Shown here: in pieces, positions 32,244 through 42,504 of the stretch
Layout of the letters: each line of letters begins with the position of its first letter
Position numbering within the stretch: position 1 is the first letter of the stretch
Assembly (NCBI GenBank): GCA_905221605.1
Contig: CAJNDS010002727.1
Span: 146,001-210,000 of the forward strand
DNA: 64,000 bases
Reading direction: 5' to 3'
DNA from: Symbiodinium natans
Lineage: Eukaryota > Sar > Dinophyceae > Suessiales > Symbiodiniaceae
Made by a program: the position numbers and the translations under genes
Notes under the pieces: model-generated
The model's database searches: none
Told to the model about the DNA's origin: nothing
The model's input: only the letters and a program-made list of their open reading frames with translations

Positions 32244-32590
32244 GTTGTCTGTAAATGGCCCGATGCTGGAGATCCTTGCAGATGCAACGATAGCGTCCGC
32301 GAACTAATCAGGTTACACATGTACTCTGGCCGCCGCCTGAGAAACCTTGACGACTCCACTGGGTCGGTCCCACGGGTTTTGAACAGATGGACGACGAGCT
32401 CCATCGTCCACATCGTCCACCCACCTCTCAGTTGAGGTTTCACGTGCCGAGCAGGGGCGAAAGCCCCGTCGGGGCCTTCGCTCTTGCAGCAACTCTCGAA
32501 GAGGTGGCGGAGCACATCGGCAGAGTTGATTGACGACCAGACGGCCCGCCGCATACCGGGCTTGCTGAACATCCGGTACAGGATGCTGTG
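32240..32590 (-). CDS. Coding exons of unknown product downstream of VWA exons
   Basis: The minus strand gives RMFSKPGMRRAVWSSINSAD, VLRHLFESCCK, and after an apparent intron or linker MELVVHLFKTRGTDPVESSR, FLRRRPEYMCNLI. The charge and hydrophobic balance is protein-like, whereas the other frames are Pro/Arg noise. Position suggests the C-terminal part of the VWA gene, but no domain was recognised. Confidence 0.5.
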   Translation of the reverse strand, partial: HSILYRMFSKPGMRRAVWSSINSADVLRHLFESCCKSEGPDGAFAPARHVKPQLRGGWTMWTMELVVHLFKTRGTDPVESSRFLRRRPEYMCNLISSRTLSLHLQGSPASGHLQTT

Positions 32591-33341
32591 AAGAAGTTGT
32601 CAGCAGAATTCGATTCGAGCACTTCTGCTCTTCCAACCAATCGGTTGTCTGGATTTCCTGCTCCTTCACCTGAACTCAAGCTAGCAATAGCTAGCAAATC
32701 GGGGAATCCGCATGCACCAAGCAATGCACAAGCAACAGTCCATCGGCCAAGCAACAAGCACTTCCAGTATGTCGATCTGCCCACCGACTGAGAGGCGCTG
32801 AGCTGCTTTCCGAAGAGCCGACGACCTCTTCTGAGCCGATGGGCAGCGCCTTGCATCACATGGTAGCATAATGGTCGCATGAGCAGCTTGTGTTCCCAAG
32901 CCTGGAGCTCAGTAGTTGCTCAAAGCATCCTGAGACCGACCTTTGGTGGGTTGAGTTCCGTGCTTGAGGCATAACAACGAAATAAAAACAAGTACAGATT
33001 CGAACATGACCACTCAACTCCACTCAACCTACCCGACGAGATGATACTGCTCTACAATACAGATTACATCACGATGATGAGCAACTCTGCGGTACCGGCG
33101 TCTTGCAGCGGAAGCTCTTGTGGCGGAAGGAGCCCCGATTCCTGGCTTGCACTTCGGGAGCATGTGTTGCAAAGCTGCACAACGACCTGCACAACTAGGG
33201 CTCACAGGGCTCACGCAATACTCGGGCCCTAGGCCCTTCAAACAGATCCACTTCCGCAAAGGAACACGTTCCAATACGATGCCACTGCAGGCTGCCCTTT
33301 CCGGCCTTCCAGTATATCACTTCACTTTACTCCCCTCCCGA

Positions 33342-33410
33342 GGCGGGAACTCTTCGGCCAGCCGTCGGAGATCCACCTCTGCCCTTGCCTCTCCAAATCG
33401 AAACGATCTT
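33342..33410 (-). CDS. Possible VWA-gene exon
   Basis: FRFGEARAEVDLRRLAEEFP then PREG, preceded by an AG acceptor in 'ttttgaaag'. It lies downstream of the VWA exons on the same strand. In VWA proteins a segment of this kind (helix before 'GGRFH'-type strands) follows the fourth strand, but the match is only in general pattern. Confidence 0.45.
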
Positions 33411-33867
33411 TCGATCTTTCAAAAGGGCCACGGCTGGGCGAATAAGGCTAGACAGCACAAATGGCACAAATCTACCCAGAGCTTTGGGGGACGCCTTCTG
33501 CTCAGGAGAAATCGAAATGTAAGGATTGATGGCACACAGCAGACTGCTGCCTCGCACTGGACGCCGATGACATGGATCGGCCTGGTCAGAAATCGACACG
33601 GATGGCGGACATGTGAGGAGGCAATCAGTGCAGGAGGCTTGGATCGCACGATGCGGCGATTACTTTTTCAAGCTGCAATGCTAAGATGACGAAATGCGCT
33701 GCCCAGCGGCAATTGACGAAGATTGCGGGAACGAATATCTGCCCGGCAATACTCCTAGGTTGCCGGGTAGGGCACTGCACTAGTCCCAGCTGCACGGCAG
33801 AAAGTGGTTGCCACTGCTCCATGCAGAGATTCATAGAGATCCCATGTGACTAAGCATGGCACAACAT

Positions 33868-34949
33868 CCGTCTTCTTGCAGAAGCCGGATGTGATCAAGT
33901 ACACCATGTCCTGGCGTCATCCAGGAGAGCATCCAGCGGGCCATGCTACAAGATGCTACAAGGAATGAACTGCCTTCTGGAACTTTCATAACTTTCGCAT
34001 GTGCTATCTACGCATTTCTACTCCTTCCCTGCTCTTCATTAAGGCCGCGGCGGCTTCGCAGCTTTGCACGGCCCATCTCATCGCCTTGGGAAGGCTCCCG
34101 ATTAGACTTCGTCGGCTTCGAAGGCGCAACATGTGATCTTACCATTTCCCGGCGGAGCGCCTCCAAGAGGTCCGTTTCACTGCAAGGCTGCGCCAGGTCA
34201 ACAAAGCTTTCGGCCTTGAGACATATTGAATCTTGAGACCACATGCATCTGCATCTTCGAAGCTCTTGTTTGGATGCCGGGAACTCTCGGTGATTCTGGG
34301 CGCAATGCTTCCCGCAATTTCTGGGCCACTGGAGGCACAAGGCGGTCCTGCAGAGCAGAGGCCAACAAAAAACAGAAGCAGCTACATCAGGAATGCATGC
34401 AACGCACAAATCGCACGTCAAGGCAAACCAGGCAAGTTGTGCACGGAGCTCCTCCCAGGTCACAGCCTTCCCGACGGAGTTGAACGTGATGAGATTGAAC
34501 CTTGCGCTCATACGGCTTGCCACCAAGGCTGCACATGCCGGATGCCGGCCTGCTCTTCGCCACGATGAAGGAGTACCTGAGGAACCGAAGAATGCAAGAA
34601 CTTCCTAATTGTTCTCAATGAGTTTCACAGCTTCACATGCTTCAGCTCTGAAGGAGCTGGGGGCCCCCTGCATCAGCCGCTTGATGGCTGCCTTCACGAA
34701 GACGAGGTTCTGACCATCATCGGGCACTCCCGACACTCCCACAGAGACAAGGCTTGCGATAAGGGAACCAAAGATTGGATCAGCTTGCGCTCAATCCAAA
34801 CCACAGAACATTTCAAGACTGCAAGACCATCCTTATAAGTGTAAGCTAGACTGACAATCCTGTGGCCTGACCAAGCAGACCAGATGTGTCCAACACGATG
34901 ACAGGTCGAAACCCTTCCACCTGGTCAGGAACAAAGGAATAGCCATCCA
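33868..34949 (-). CDS. von Willebrand factor A (VWA) domain protein, core exons
   Basis: VWA domains bind protein ligands through a divalent metal held by DxSxS plus a Thr. Proposed exons: 34881-34949 (VDGYSFVPDQVEGFRPVIVL then DTS), 34668-34735 (VSGVPDDGQNLVFVKAAIKR, helix 1), about 34487-34550 (SARFNLITFNSVGK, second strand), about 34140-34215 (ESFVDLAQPCSETDLLEALR, the TDLLEAL element with the metal-site Thr) and about 33868-33910 (DMVYLITSGFCKK, fourth strand, usually YLLTDG). Splicing the first two in frame creates DTSVSG, a complete DxSxS; unspliced DNA lacks it. The third exon seems to end at a GC donor. The fourth strand has TSG where TDG is usual. Cellular role unknown. Confidence 0.8.
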
Positions 34950-34975
34950 CTTTCGTGGCTCAGAAGCACTTTGTA

Positions 34976-35041
34976 GGATTTAGGGTTTAGTTTAGGGTTT
35001 AGCTTTTGGGTTTTGGGGTTTGGGGTTTAGGGTTTAGGTTC
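34976..35041 (-). repeat. Internal telomere-like TTTAGGG repeats
   Basis: A short block of TTTAGGG and TTTTGGGG-like units, in inverted orientation relative to the CCCTAAA blocks at 12.4, 24.7 and 48.9 kb. It sits just upstream of the first VWA exon. Confidence 0.85.
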
Positions 35042-35084
35042 CAAGAACTCAGAACAGGTCTCCCGTCCATAAGCCCATGTGCTG

Positions 35085-35600
35085 AGCAGCGTGTCAGACT
35101 GAAAGATGTGGTGCGCACCGCGCCTGGCCAAAAGTTCCTTCGTCCACTTCTTCGAGAAGGCTTCCGAACTCCTGCTTTGCATCAGGGTGATGCTGAGCAA
35201 TAAGAAACACCTCTTGGCCAAGCTCCGTGTCTGAGCAAGAAAAATGTGTCCTCATCCTGCCTGTAGCTGTATGGGAGCCTCATCCACTCACATGCACAAG
35301 AACCATCAAAGACGCCTGGCAGTGCTCAGCTCAAGAGGTTCACTAAATTTTGGCAAGAAGTGATGAGAAATCTTCGAGCTCGCTGAGGTCCACACATGTT
35401 TGGAACATATTCCTGTCCATCAGGAGACTCACACTCGTACCCTGCAGTACATGAGCATGAGCTAAACGACGTCACGAAGCATTTGACCAGGGCCTCACGA
35501 GAAGCTCCACGATCCAGCAGGGAGTTGAGCGCCTGACAGCGCAACAACGTGCGCTTTCCGTGATTGCACGGGTTGAAGTTCTGTTGCAATATCCCTTCGC
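35085..35600 (-). CDS. Coding-like exons upstream of the VWA exons
   Basis: About 35490-35580 reads NPCNHGKRTLLRCQALNSLL, DRGASREALVKCFVTSF. About 35130-35215 reads EEVFLIAQHHPDAKQEFGSL, LEEVDEGTFGQ (an alternative frame, SKKWTKELLARRGAHHIFQS, is also open). These lie on the same strand as the VWA exons and may belong to the same gene. Domain unknown; splice joins not solved. Confidence 0.45.
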
Positions 35601-35784
35601 TGAAGCAACATAAATCTGCAGGCCGACAGGTGGGCCAGGTGGGGATGGGAGGGGTCCTTCAGCCACAGGGGAGGGGGGTGCAGTGATGCGTTCTGCGAGG
35701 GGGGACGGGGGGGGCCAAAGCGACACAAGAAGGGCGTAAACCGGAACCCCCTCAAGTTCCAAGGAGATAGCTTTCGTGACTTCA

Positions 35785-36600
35785 AGTGTGCGGCACGGTT
35801 CTGGCAAACTTCTTGGCCTCCAAACAGCGCTTGAAGAAGTCCAGTCTCATGCGGCACTCCTGCACGGTATCAGCAACACGATGAAGACTCTTTTCGTCCA
35901 GAGGACCTGCGCTTTTTCGTCCAGTGGACCAGCGCTACCAATTTGCGCTTGCACCACGGACGGCTAGTTCTACTCCCTTGCTCCTGGACTTTGCGCCCAG
36001 CAAGGCGCTCAAACTCGATGATGTCCACGCGTGCCACACTGGCAGAGGCTTTTGAAAGACAGCTGAATCTCAAGAGAGCAAAGGGCCGGGGGCGAAAGTG
36101 AGCGGTCAGAAATACCGTAAACTGGCTACAACGGACATTCGCAGTTTGGACTCTCGGCCTGTAGTGGACTGGCAGTGGGGACACCACCGAGCCCGCTCGC
36201 TCACGCGGCCGCAGGGACACCTCACAATCGTCTGACGCGCTGCTATGTGCTGCTATGTGCTGCTGCTTTCGACAGGCGACTTTGCATGAGAACAAACACA
36301 GCTTCGGCATCAGTCAGAAATTGGGCTGGCACGACAATATAAGTATGTCCAGGATCAGCAGGCATCTCGTGCATCTGCACAGGGAGAGCCCAGTAGCATT
36401 CAGTGCCCACACGATGTTTTATGTTCGGCAAAAAAGTCGCTTCATGCCACGGCCTCCCTGAAGCGCGCCACAACGTACTCTCGCAACTTTGGGGTGAGCT
36501 GCTCCACCTTTCACCGACTTTGCCGGCGTTTCTGGATCGCATTTTGAACTGGTCCAACCTCCCAGTCGCAGCGGGGCAGTGATGGCTCCTTTGCCAGCTC
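35785..36600 (-). CDS. Exons of unrecognised protein (upstream part of the VWA gene?)
   Basis: In gene order: about 36558-36600 IELAKEPSLPRCDWE; about 36460-36510 VEQLTPKLREYVVARFREAV; about 36270-36400 ALPVQMHEMPADPGHTYIVV, PAQFLTDAEAVFVLMQSRL; about 35990-36070 SASVARVDIIEFERLAGRKV; about 35795-35855 RMRLDFFKRCLEAKKFARTV. All are clearly protein-like. HTYIVVPAQFLTDAEAVFVL recalls the YxVVPxTFxxGxExxFxL strand pattern of calpain domain III / C2-like folds, but one motif is not enough for a family call. Confidence 0.55.
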
Positions 36601-36696
36601 AATGGCTAATGGCAACACTCAAAACTGAGTGTCAAGTGAGTCAACACATGCATCTGTCGTGACAGCGATCGCCTGCTGTGATGTCGAGGACGATAG

Positions 36697-37138
36697 GCCG
36701 CCAACCGTGCGGCCAACCGGCAGAGATTTCACATCCTCTTCGAACATCTCAACAGGACCTGTATCGAGTCACCGTCAAATTGAATCCAATTCCCTCAAGA
36801 AGGTAGTTTCAAGCCTGGAAGGAACTCTGCAGGAGCCACCCCAGGCAAGATGCTAACAGGAGCTGCAGGCCGAACGACCTCAGCCATGTGGAATGCTTGA
36901 AAGGTGGCGATTTCGTTTTGTTTACACTAGGCCGCAAACCGTGCGGACGATTGGCGGAGAATTCAAGTCTGCCTCGAACATCTCAGCAGGACCTGTATCC
37001 AGTCCGACTCCTCCTCACGCCGCGCCATCAAGCAGAATCCAGCATTCTGGCCTTGTAAAATCTCCGCGGCGGGAGCAGCCACGCTAACAGGAGCCGTCGG
37101 CCGAACGGCCTCATAGATTTGGAATGCTCGAGAGGTGG
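36697..37138 (-). repeat. ~235-bp tandem duplication, open on the minus strand in both copies
   Basis: Copy 1 spans about 36697-36905 and copy 2 about 36930-37138. Matching blocks are 36697-36768 with 36930-37003, and 36850-36905 with 37083-37138. On the minus strand both translate to the same two peptide motifs: EVVRPAAPVSILPG / EAVRPTAPVSVAAP and DTGPVEMFEEDVKSLPVGRT / DTGPAEMFEADLNSPPIVRT. Substitutions mostly keep the frame and residue type, which suggests an exon-pair duplication within a gene, giving a repeat in a Pro-rich linker. Confidence 0.7.
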
Positions 37139-37145
37139 AAGAGCC

Positions 37146-37376
37146 TCAAAGGGATGGGCCCTTGACGTCTTTGGGCGTGGAGCGACGCAGTGTCACATCT
37201 TCTGCCTCCCAGGATGTTGCATTGTCATCATCCTTCACCAATTGCCCCAAAAATGTCCCAAAGGAGCCTCCGCCGTCGTGTATCTCGGGGCACTTGTGCC
37301 ATTTGTGAAGCTCATAGCTGCCTGACGCTGAGCTTACAGAGCTGTTCACATCCCTCGCCCTCCACGCGTACTTCAA
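37146..37376 (-). CDS. Exon of unrecognised protein
   Basis: SYELHKWHKCPEIHDGGGSF, GTFLGQLVKDDDNATSWEAE, DVTLRRSTPKDVKG. It is polar and acidic, directly upstream of the duplicated motifs on the same strand. It probably belongs to the same gene as the exons at 35.8-37.1 kb. The upstream boundary is unknown; the frame N-terminal of SYELHK may be intron. Confidence 0.5.
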   Translation of the reverse strand: MKYAWRARDVNSSVSSASGSYELHKWHKCPEIHDGGGSFGTFLGQLVKDDDNATSWEAEDVTLRRSTPKDVKGPSL

Positions 37377-38039
37377 GCCCTATGGCCGTGTGAGCCATTC
37401 CCAAGCTATAAACAAGCCCCGAAACTAGCCCATATGGCGGAAAACACCTTCGGCCCACCACGTGAAAAGCAAGGCCTCAGCGCCAAATGGAGCTCCAACC
37501 CTACCCACGCTGGAAGCGTGGTGCCTCCAGGGCGGCTGGAGAACTACAGGCCACGGCATGCACGTGAAAGCCGAGGACTTGTGGACAGGAGATAACGAAA
37601 ATCTACGAAGTTCGTCCTGACGAGCCATCCCCTGCCACTCCACCCCCCAGCCCCACCTGCAAACCGCTGCAAACCTCAAACCCTCGCACACGAGGACATT
37701 GTATTATTGTCGGATCTTTCAACTGTCCGTTTATCCCGTGCGGCGGCAGGGGGAGGTGCAGATCACCTGTTTGAGTGCCAGGCATGGCTATTACACGAAT
37801 ATACGCGTATCAACATGTTTAGCACGCTCCGTTCATTAACTTCGTCTCTCTTGGTCTCTTCTCACTTATGATCCATGTCATATTGTCTAACCTCCTATTA
37901 TTGTTGGCTTTGGGCTTGATGGCCGACTGACATGGATGGCAAAGGGCGTGGGAGCTTGGGGGGCCTCTTGTGTAGTACAAAAAGAGTATAGTCGCAACGT
38001 GGGGTTGCCTTGGAATTTCAGAAACTTTCACACATTCCA

Positions 38040-38660
38040 TGCGGCCGCATCGCTTTGAGTTGTTTCTTGGAGCGTACGAAAACAACTCGCAGTTCAAGTG
38101 GTATCGCTTACGAAAACCTCACAAAGCACGCGGCCTGGAAGGTACACAACCTTGCAAATCACTATCGCACACGGGGCAGCATGCTTTTGTTGCTAGTCTG
38201 GGGTCGCAACGGGTCATCAGGGCCTTCTCCTTGAAGGTGGGAAAACGTGAATTAAATTGGGGTGGCATCGTTTTCCTCTATTCGAACGCAAAGCCTCGTG
38301 TATTCATGGAAAACAAACCTCGGAAGTTACAAGACGCTCCAACAGTTCCACAGGAAAACGTTGAACCTCAGGTAATTTACGAGGTTGTCGCACATCCCAC
38401 GAGGGCAAACTCTCCGATGGCAAGTATATATGTACTATAGGTTTTAGCACCTTCCGCGAGCGGAAAACATTTGGAGTATTTTACGAGGTTCTCATGCATG
38501 CATTCCACGAGTGAAAATTCAGGTAATACAAGGTTTTCGCACGTTCCACGCGAAAGGAAATAGTTTCAGCGGTTTGCGCACGCTCCACAATGTTCCACAG
38601 GACAAGTGTTGGACCCCGGGAAATTTACGAGGTTTCTACACCGTCCACGAATTGGAAAGC
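38040..38660. repeat. Degenerate interspersed ~60-70-bp repeat
   Basis: The pattern 'tttacgaggtt.tcgcac.ttccacg.ggaaaa' recurs with drift near 38378, 38482, 38531, 38575 and 38624. Short plus-strand frames across it are products of the repeat. Confidence 0.6.
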
Positions 38661-39189
38661 AAAACATCCAGCAACGGCTCCCCCAGTCACCAGCCTCGCA
38701 GCCGGGTCTTCCGGGCTACTGGCAAGCACCTTGGCAAATTGGAGCGGGGATTGACGAAGCAACGACGGCTTCGTAAGTGTTAACATCCTTTTTACTGAAG
38801 GCTTTACAAGTGCACAGACATTCACCGCCCGAATGCAGAGTCCTGAACCGCCATCACATCCTCGCCATCTCGCAGTGCATCTCCCACGCGGTCATCATCA
38901 GCTAAGTGCGCTTGCTTGGCGTTAGTTAGCCTGCGAAGTCAGAGCAGTTTCAGAAGGTCGCAGCATGGAGCATAGTAATTGCCTCAGCAGGCGTCCCCCA
39001 ACACGAGCTTTCGCCAGTGCCGTTCGGATCTTCGACGAGAGATACTCAACCTGCACTGCGGAAAGTAAAGCTGAGGCTCAACCATAAGCACAGCATAGCA
39101 CACGACTTACATAACCAGGAGTCTAGACCTGCAGTTGAAAGTGTAGGTTCTGGTCGTCCGACTGTTTCGAGGCTTGCAGGAACTTCGAC

Positions 39190-40140
39190 GGGTCAAAGCT
39201 GAGGGCGCAACAGTCGCGTCCTCGTCGATGCAGACGAGAAGCTTTTCTACGGTCCCATCACCTCTGGCTTAGGAGTATGTCTCCAAAGAAAAGGACCACG
39301 CTGCCCACGCTGAAAAGGCCCTGCCTAAGAGGGCGAACACATTGAGACGAACCTTCTGTCCATACCTTAGTTGGATGACTGCCACGAAGCTTCCGCAAAC
39401 CTTGGCGAGGATGCCCTTCTTAGGCGACAACGCGCTCCCTGCGAGGGACATTGGCCAAGGGGATGCCCCCAACGCTCTCAGCGTGGCTGCAGCCAAGCAA
39501 AAGGACGGTTCAGAGCGCAAACAAAATTCATATACATAAATAAATAAACAAATAAATAAATATGAATATATATATATATATATATATACATATATATATA
39601 CATATGTATACATAATATGTATGGCTGGTTTCAGCCCTTCGGTCCACGCATTGCGTTCAGAGTCAATTGTTATTCATGGCGCGTGGTATCCTGCACCTCA
39701 CCGAAACCACGCCGCCACAATCTCCGCCGAATCTACGCTTACCATTTACGTAACAAAGTGTGACAAGAAGCTGATCGCCAGGTGCACTGCCTTCTCTGTC
39801 AAGCCATTTTACAGTGTCTTTTCCTGAATCCTGCGGGAATCTTTGCCCGCTCAAACTGTGGGTCCACGGCAATGTCAACAGAAGCCTGAATCGGGGAAAA
39901 CCGCTTTGGTCCACCGATTCGTACAACACAGATGCTGCGAAAACTGCACAACACGCCCGTTGACTTCAACAACTGCACGTTTTGGGGCCTCGGTCACCGG
40001 CTACTGGTCACTCCTGCTCCCTTGCCACACCTTGTTTCGTGGTCCAGAAGGAGGACGTGGTACTCACAATCAAATGCACGGGCCTGCATCTGCTTCTCAA
40101 CCAAAGACAGGAAGCGCTCCTGCTGAGGTTCACGCAGGAT
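39190..40140 (-). CDS. Scattered coding-like exons, unknown protein
   Basis: Minus-strand segments with protein character: about 40017-40140 EPQQERFLSLVEKQMQARAF, DCEYHVLLLDHETR; about 39840-39905 KRFSPIQASVDIAVDPQFER, AKIPAG; about 39270-39420 SPKKGILAKVCGSFVAVIQL, RYGQKVRLNVFALLGRAFSA; about 39195-39260 GDGTVEKLLVCIDEDATVAP, which resembles half of an EF-hand loop. They could belong to one gene. No domain is secure. Confidence 0.45.
39532..39615. repeat. (TAAA)n / (TA)n microsatellite
   Basis: 'aaataaataaac' repeats followed by TA dinucleotides and 'catatatata' units. Confidence 0.95.
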
Positions 40141-40544
40141 CGTCTGGCACTAGTCACTAGTACGCACTTTGGAGTTGCAACTTCGAGTATCGTACGAGCT
40201 CCGACAATCAAGCTGATCTGCAACCTCTAGCTTCTCTACATAAGAATCCCCAAATATTGCTTACAGTACACACGCACGTGCGCTTAGAACTAGGTAGGAG
40301 GGCATCCGATGAGTGGAAACTGTTTCGGCCATTTTCCGACTGTATGCAGAATGGACCACATGAAGGTGTGATTTCCAATATTTGTTAGGGCGGGCGTTCC
40401 GCTCTTTATTTCTAAGCACTTCCAGGAGGGCCGGAAACACTGTCAACTACAGCATTTGCTGGTTTCCGGAAGCTTCATGGAAGTATTGAAATATTCGCCA
40501 ATCTGTGTCTCGGGTTGGAAGGATCTTTTGACAGCACGTGGCAT

Positions 40545-41150
40545 AGTTCAGGTCTTGTCGTTGTCCACCCCTGACCAAAAAAAAGCTACATTTGTCTTAT
40601 CGTTGGAAGGGGCACACAGTTGAAGATGAGAGACCTAAACTACATCAAAAGCTTGTGATGAAACGCGATATGGAACCAGTTTTCTCTTGCTCATGGGGCG
40701 CATAGCCAGAGTAACCCAGCTGTGCAACCCAACAGCCAACGCGACAAAGATGATCAAGTTCCGTTCCGTTCCGCCGTTCCGTTCCGAGGGCTTCGGAGTG
40801 GCAAATGGCTCCCCGCCTCTAGAAATAGAAAAGCAACCCTTCGGCTGTTGGGAATTAAGAAAAGATGCTCCTCAGAAAAAGCCACGTCTGCGGCGGATGT
40901 AGTAGTTCTTGCCCTCCCTCAAAATGCTAATTACATTTGTTAGTGCTGTCCTGGGAGGTGACACAGAGCTTAGGGCAAGACACTTAAACTAAGAAACATG
41001 CACTTCAGAATAAGATACGTCTGCGGATGCAATACTCATGCCCCCTCGCCAAAAAAAGCTTTTGTCTTCTCTCTGGAGGGGGCACACGGTTTCAGCGAGG
41101 CGCCTAAACTCCGTAAACTTGAGATAAGACGCTGTTTGCGCTTTCAATGC
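40545..41150. repeat. Diverged direct repeat family
   Basis: Copies near 40545-40680, 40880-41010 and 41013-41150. Shared words: 'acgtctgcgg.ggatg', 'tgccccctc..caaaa..gct', 'catttgt' / 'ttttgtctt', 'ggaggggcacac.g', 'ag.c..aaact'. The spacing between the second and third copies is about 135 bp. Confidence 0.6.
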
Positions 41151-41930
41151 ACGCTTATTATTAACGACAGGTGAAGCTAAGGAAATAAATTGTGTGCTCT
41201 TTAGACTTACGCTGCAGACAATATGGAGCCACTACATGCTATACCGATGAGGGAAGACAGATTTCCTGCAGATGATGCATGTAAATCTACAATTGTGGCT
41301 TTTCTCCGGACGTTCTGGCGTGGGGAACGTTCAGAACGAGTCAAAAACAATCGTTATATTAACTCAAGATGGCTTAACTGTACCGACACCTAACCACCGG
41401 AGAATGTGGAAATTCCAAGTTCGCCTGGTTCCACGGATTGGAACGGCTCGGTCAAACCTGTCTGTTACAAGTAAACAATTCTAAACAATTCCCTACAAAA
41501 CTTTCTATAACTAGATCACTCGACGCATCATATATAACCCCGTGTGCCTGATCAACTTTCTTGTCTTCTGACTTGTTGCGAAAATCACCCACGGGGCCGC
41601 CACGGGCCCAAGGGCCCACGGCACGCTTTTTTGAATAGTTGGCCTGCGTTTGCCTCTGTCACACTCCCTCCCCACTCCCTTTAGCAAATGAAGCAACAAC
41701 CAAAAAAGAAAAAGCGGCGCTACAGCCTACTAAGGTGCCTTGCAAGGCATTGCGAAAACTCATTTGTGGCTCCCGGTCAAGGTCTCGAGTCTCAACGGCG
41801 TAAGTTGCACTGGCGATGGCCATGGCCAGCCCGCCTGCTCTTTCGCCAACATGGGGCTGCGCATCGGTGCAGGGTCGCCGGGAAGCACCGAAAGTGCTTC
41901 AGGGGCGAAGTGCCTGCCTCAGACCACTCA
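41151..41930. other. Stretch without a recognised gene
   Basis: Nothing convincing on either strand. A GC-rich palindromic-looking segment near 41600-41625 ('gccgccacgggcccaagggcccacggc') can form a hairpin. Confidence 0.4.
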
Positions 41931-42090
41931 GACAAAGCACCCAAGAACCAGGATGGCCAAGTCATCAAGGATGCCGCATATTACCCGTGCCAAGGGACGC
42001 TGACAGAAAGATAGCAACAAACACAAACAGGCCAGAACCATAGTACAGGCCATAAAGATTGGAACCTGCCATTGTGCCATGATGCATCCA
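41930..42090 (-). CDS. Possible membrane exon downstream of the GTPase
   Basis: The minus strand reads QVPIFMACTMVLACLCLLLS, then FCQRPLARVICGILDDLAIL, VLGCFVWVV and a stop at about 41930: two hydrophobic segments separated by a short basic loop. It could be the membrane-anchoring C-terminus of the GTPase gene just upstream on the same strand, as in membrane-remodelling GTPases, or a separate gene. Confidence 0.45.
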
Positions 42091-42504
42091 TGCTTTCACT
42101 TCACTGCTCCAACATTGTGCATCATTTGCGTCTGTCAATCGAAGGCAAGAGGAACCATCGAAGCATCGACATCCTCGTCAAGGACAAAGGGCACCTGAGA
42201 CGAGACGTCATCTCGTCTCAAGGGGTCTTTTTGGATGCCCCGAGTCTCTTGCAACCGCCGTTGCCAGAGCGAAGCCGATGCCGCACCTTGAGAGTCGCTC
42301 AGAGGCAACCGTTTTGAACAAAGGCCTGTCCCAGGAGAATCACGAGTGCACGAGTGCGTGGCAGGAGTAGCTGGTTGCCACCGGTGCCGGACTCAGCTCA
42401 AGCTCACTTTCGGCATCTTGCAACTAGGTAGAACGGAGGTTCGCATGCCAGTGCAGAAGATTATTAGAGCATACGCTTTTTGAGAGAGAATTCATCGTTA
42501 GCCA

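Noticed and set aside
33120-33689. 189-codon plus-strand frame, one of the longest in the window
   Set aside because: Low protein character, opposite to the VWA exons, and the minus strand has a better exon at 33342-33410.
34867-34949. VWA domain with a broken metal site (DTSGL)
   Set aside because: An earlier in-frame donor at 34881 joined to 34735 restores DxSxS, so the broken motif is most likely an artefact of reading into the intron.
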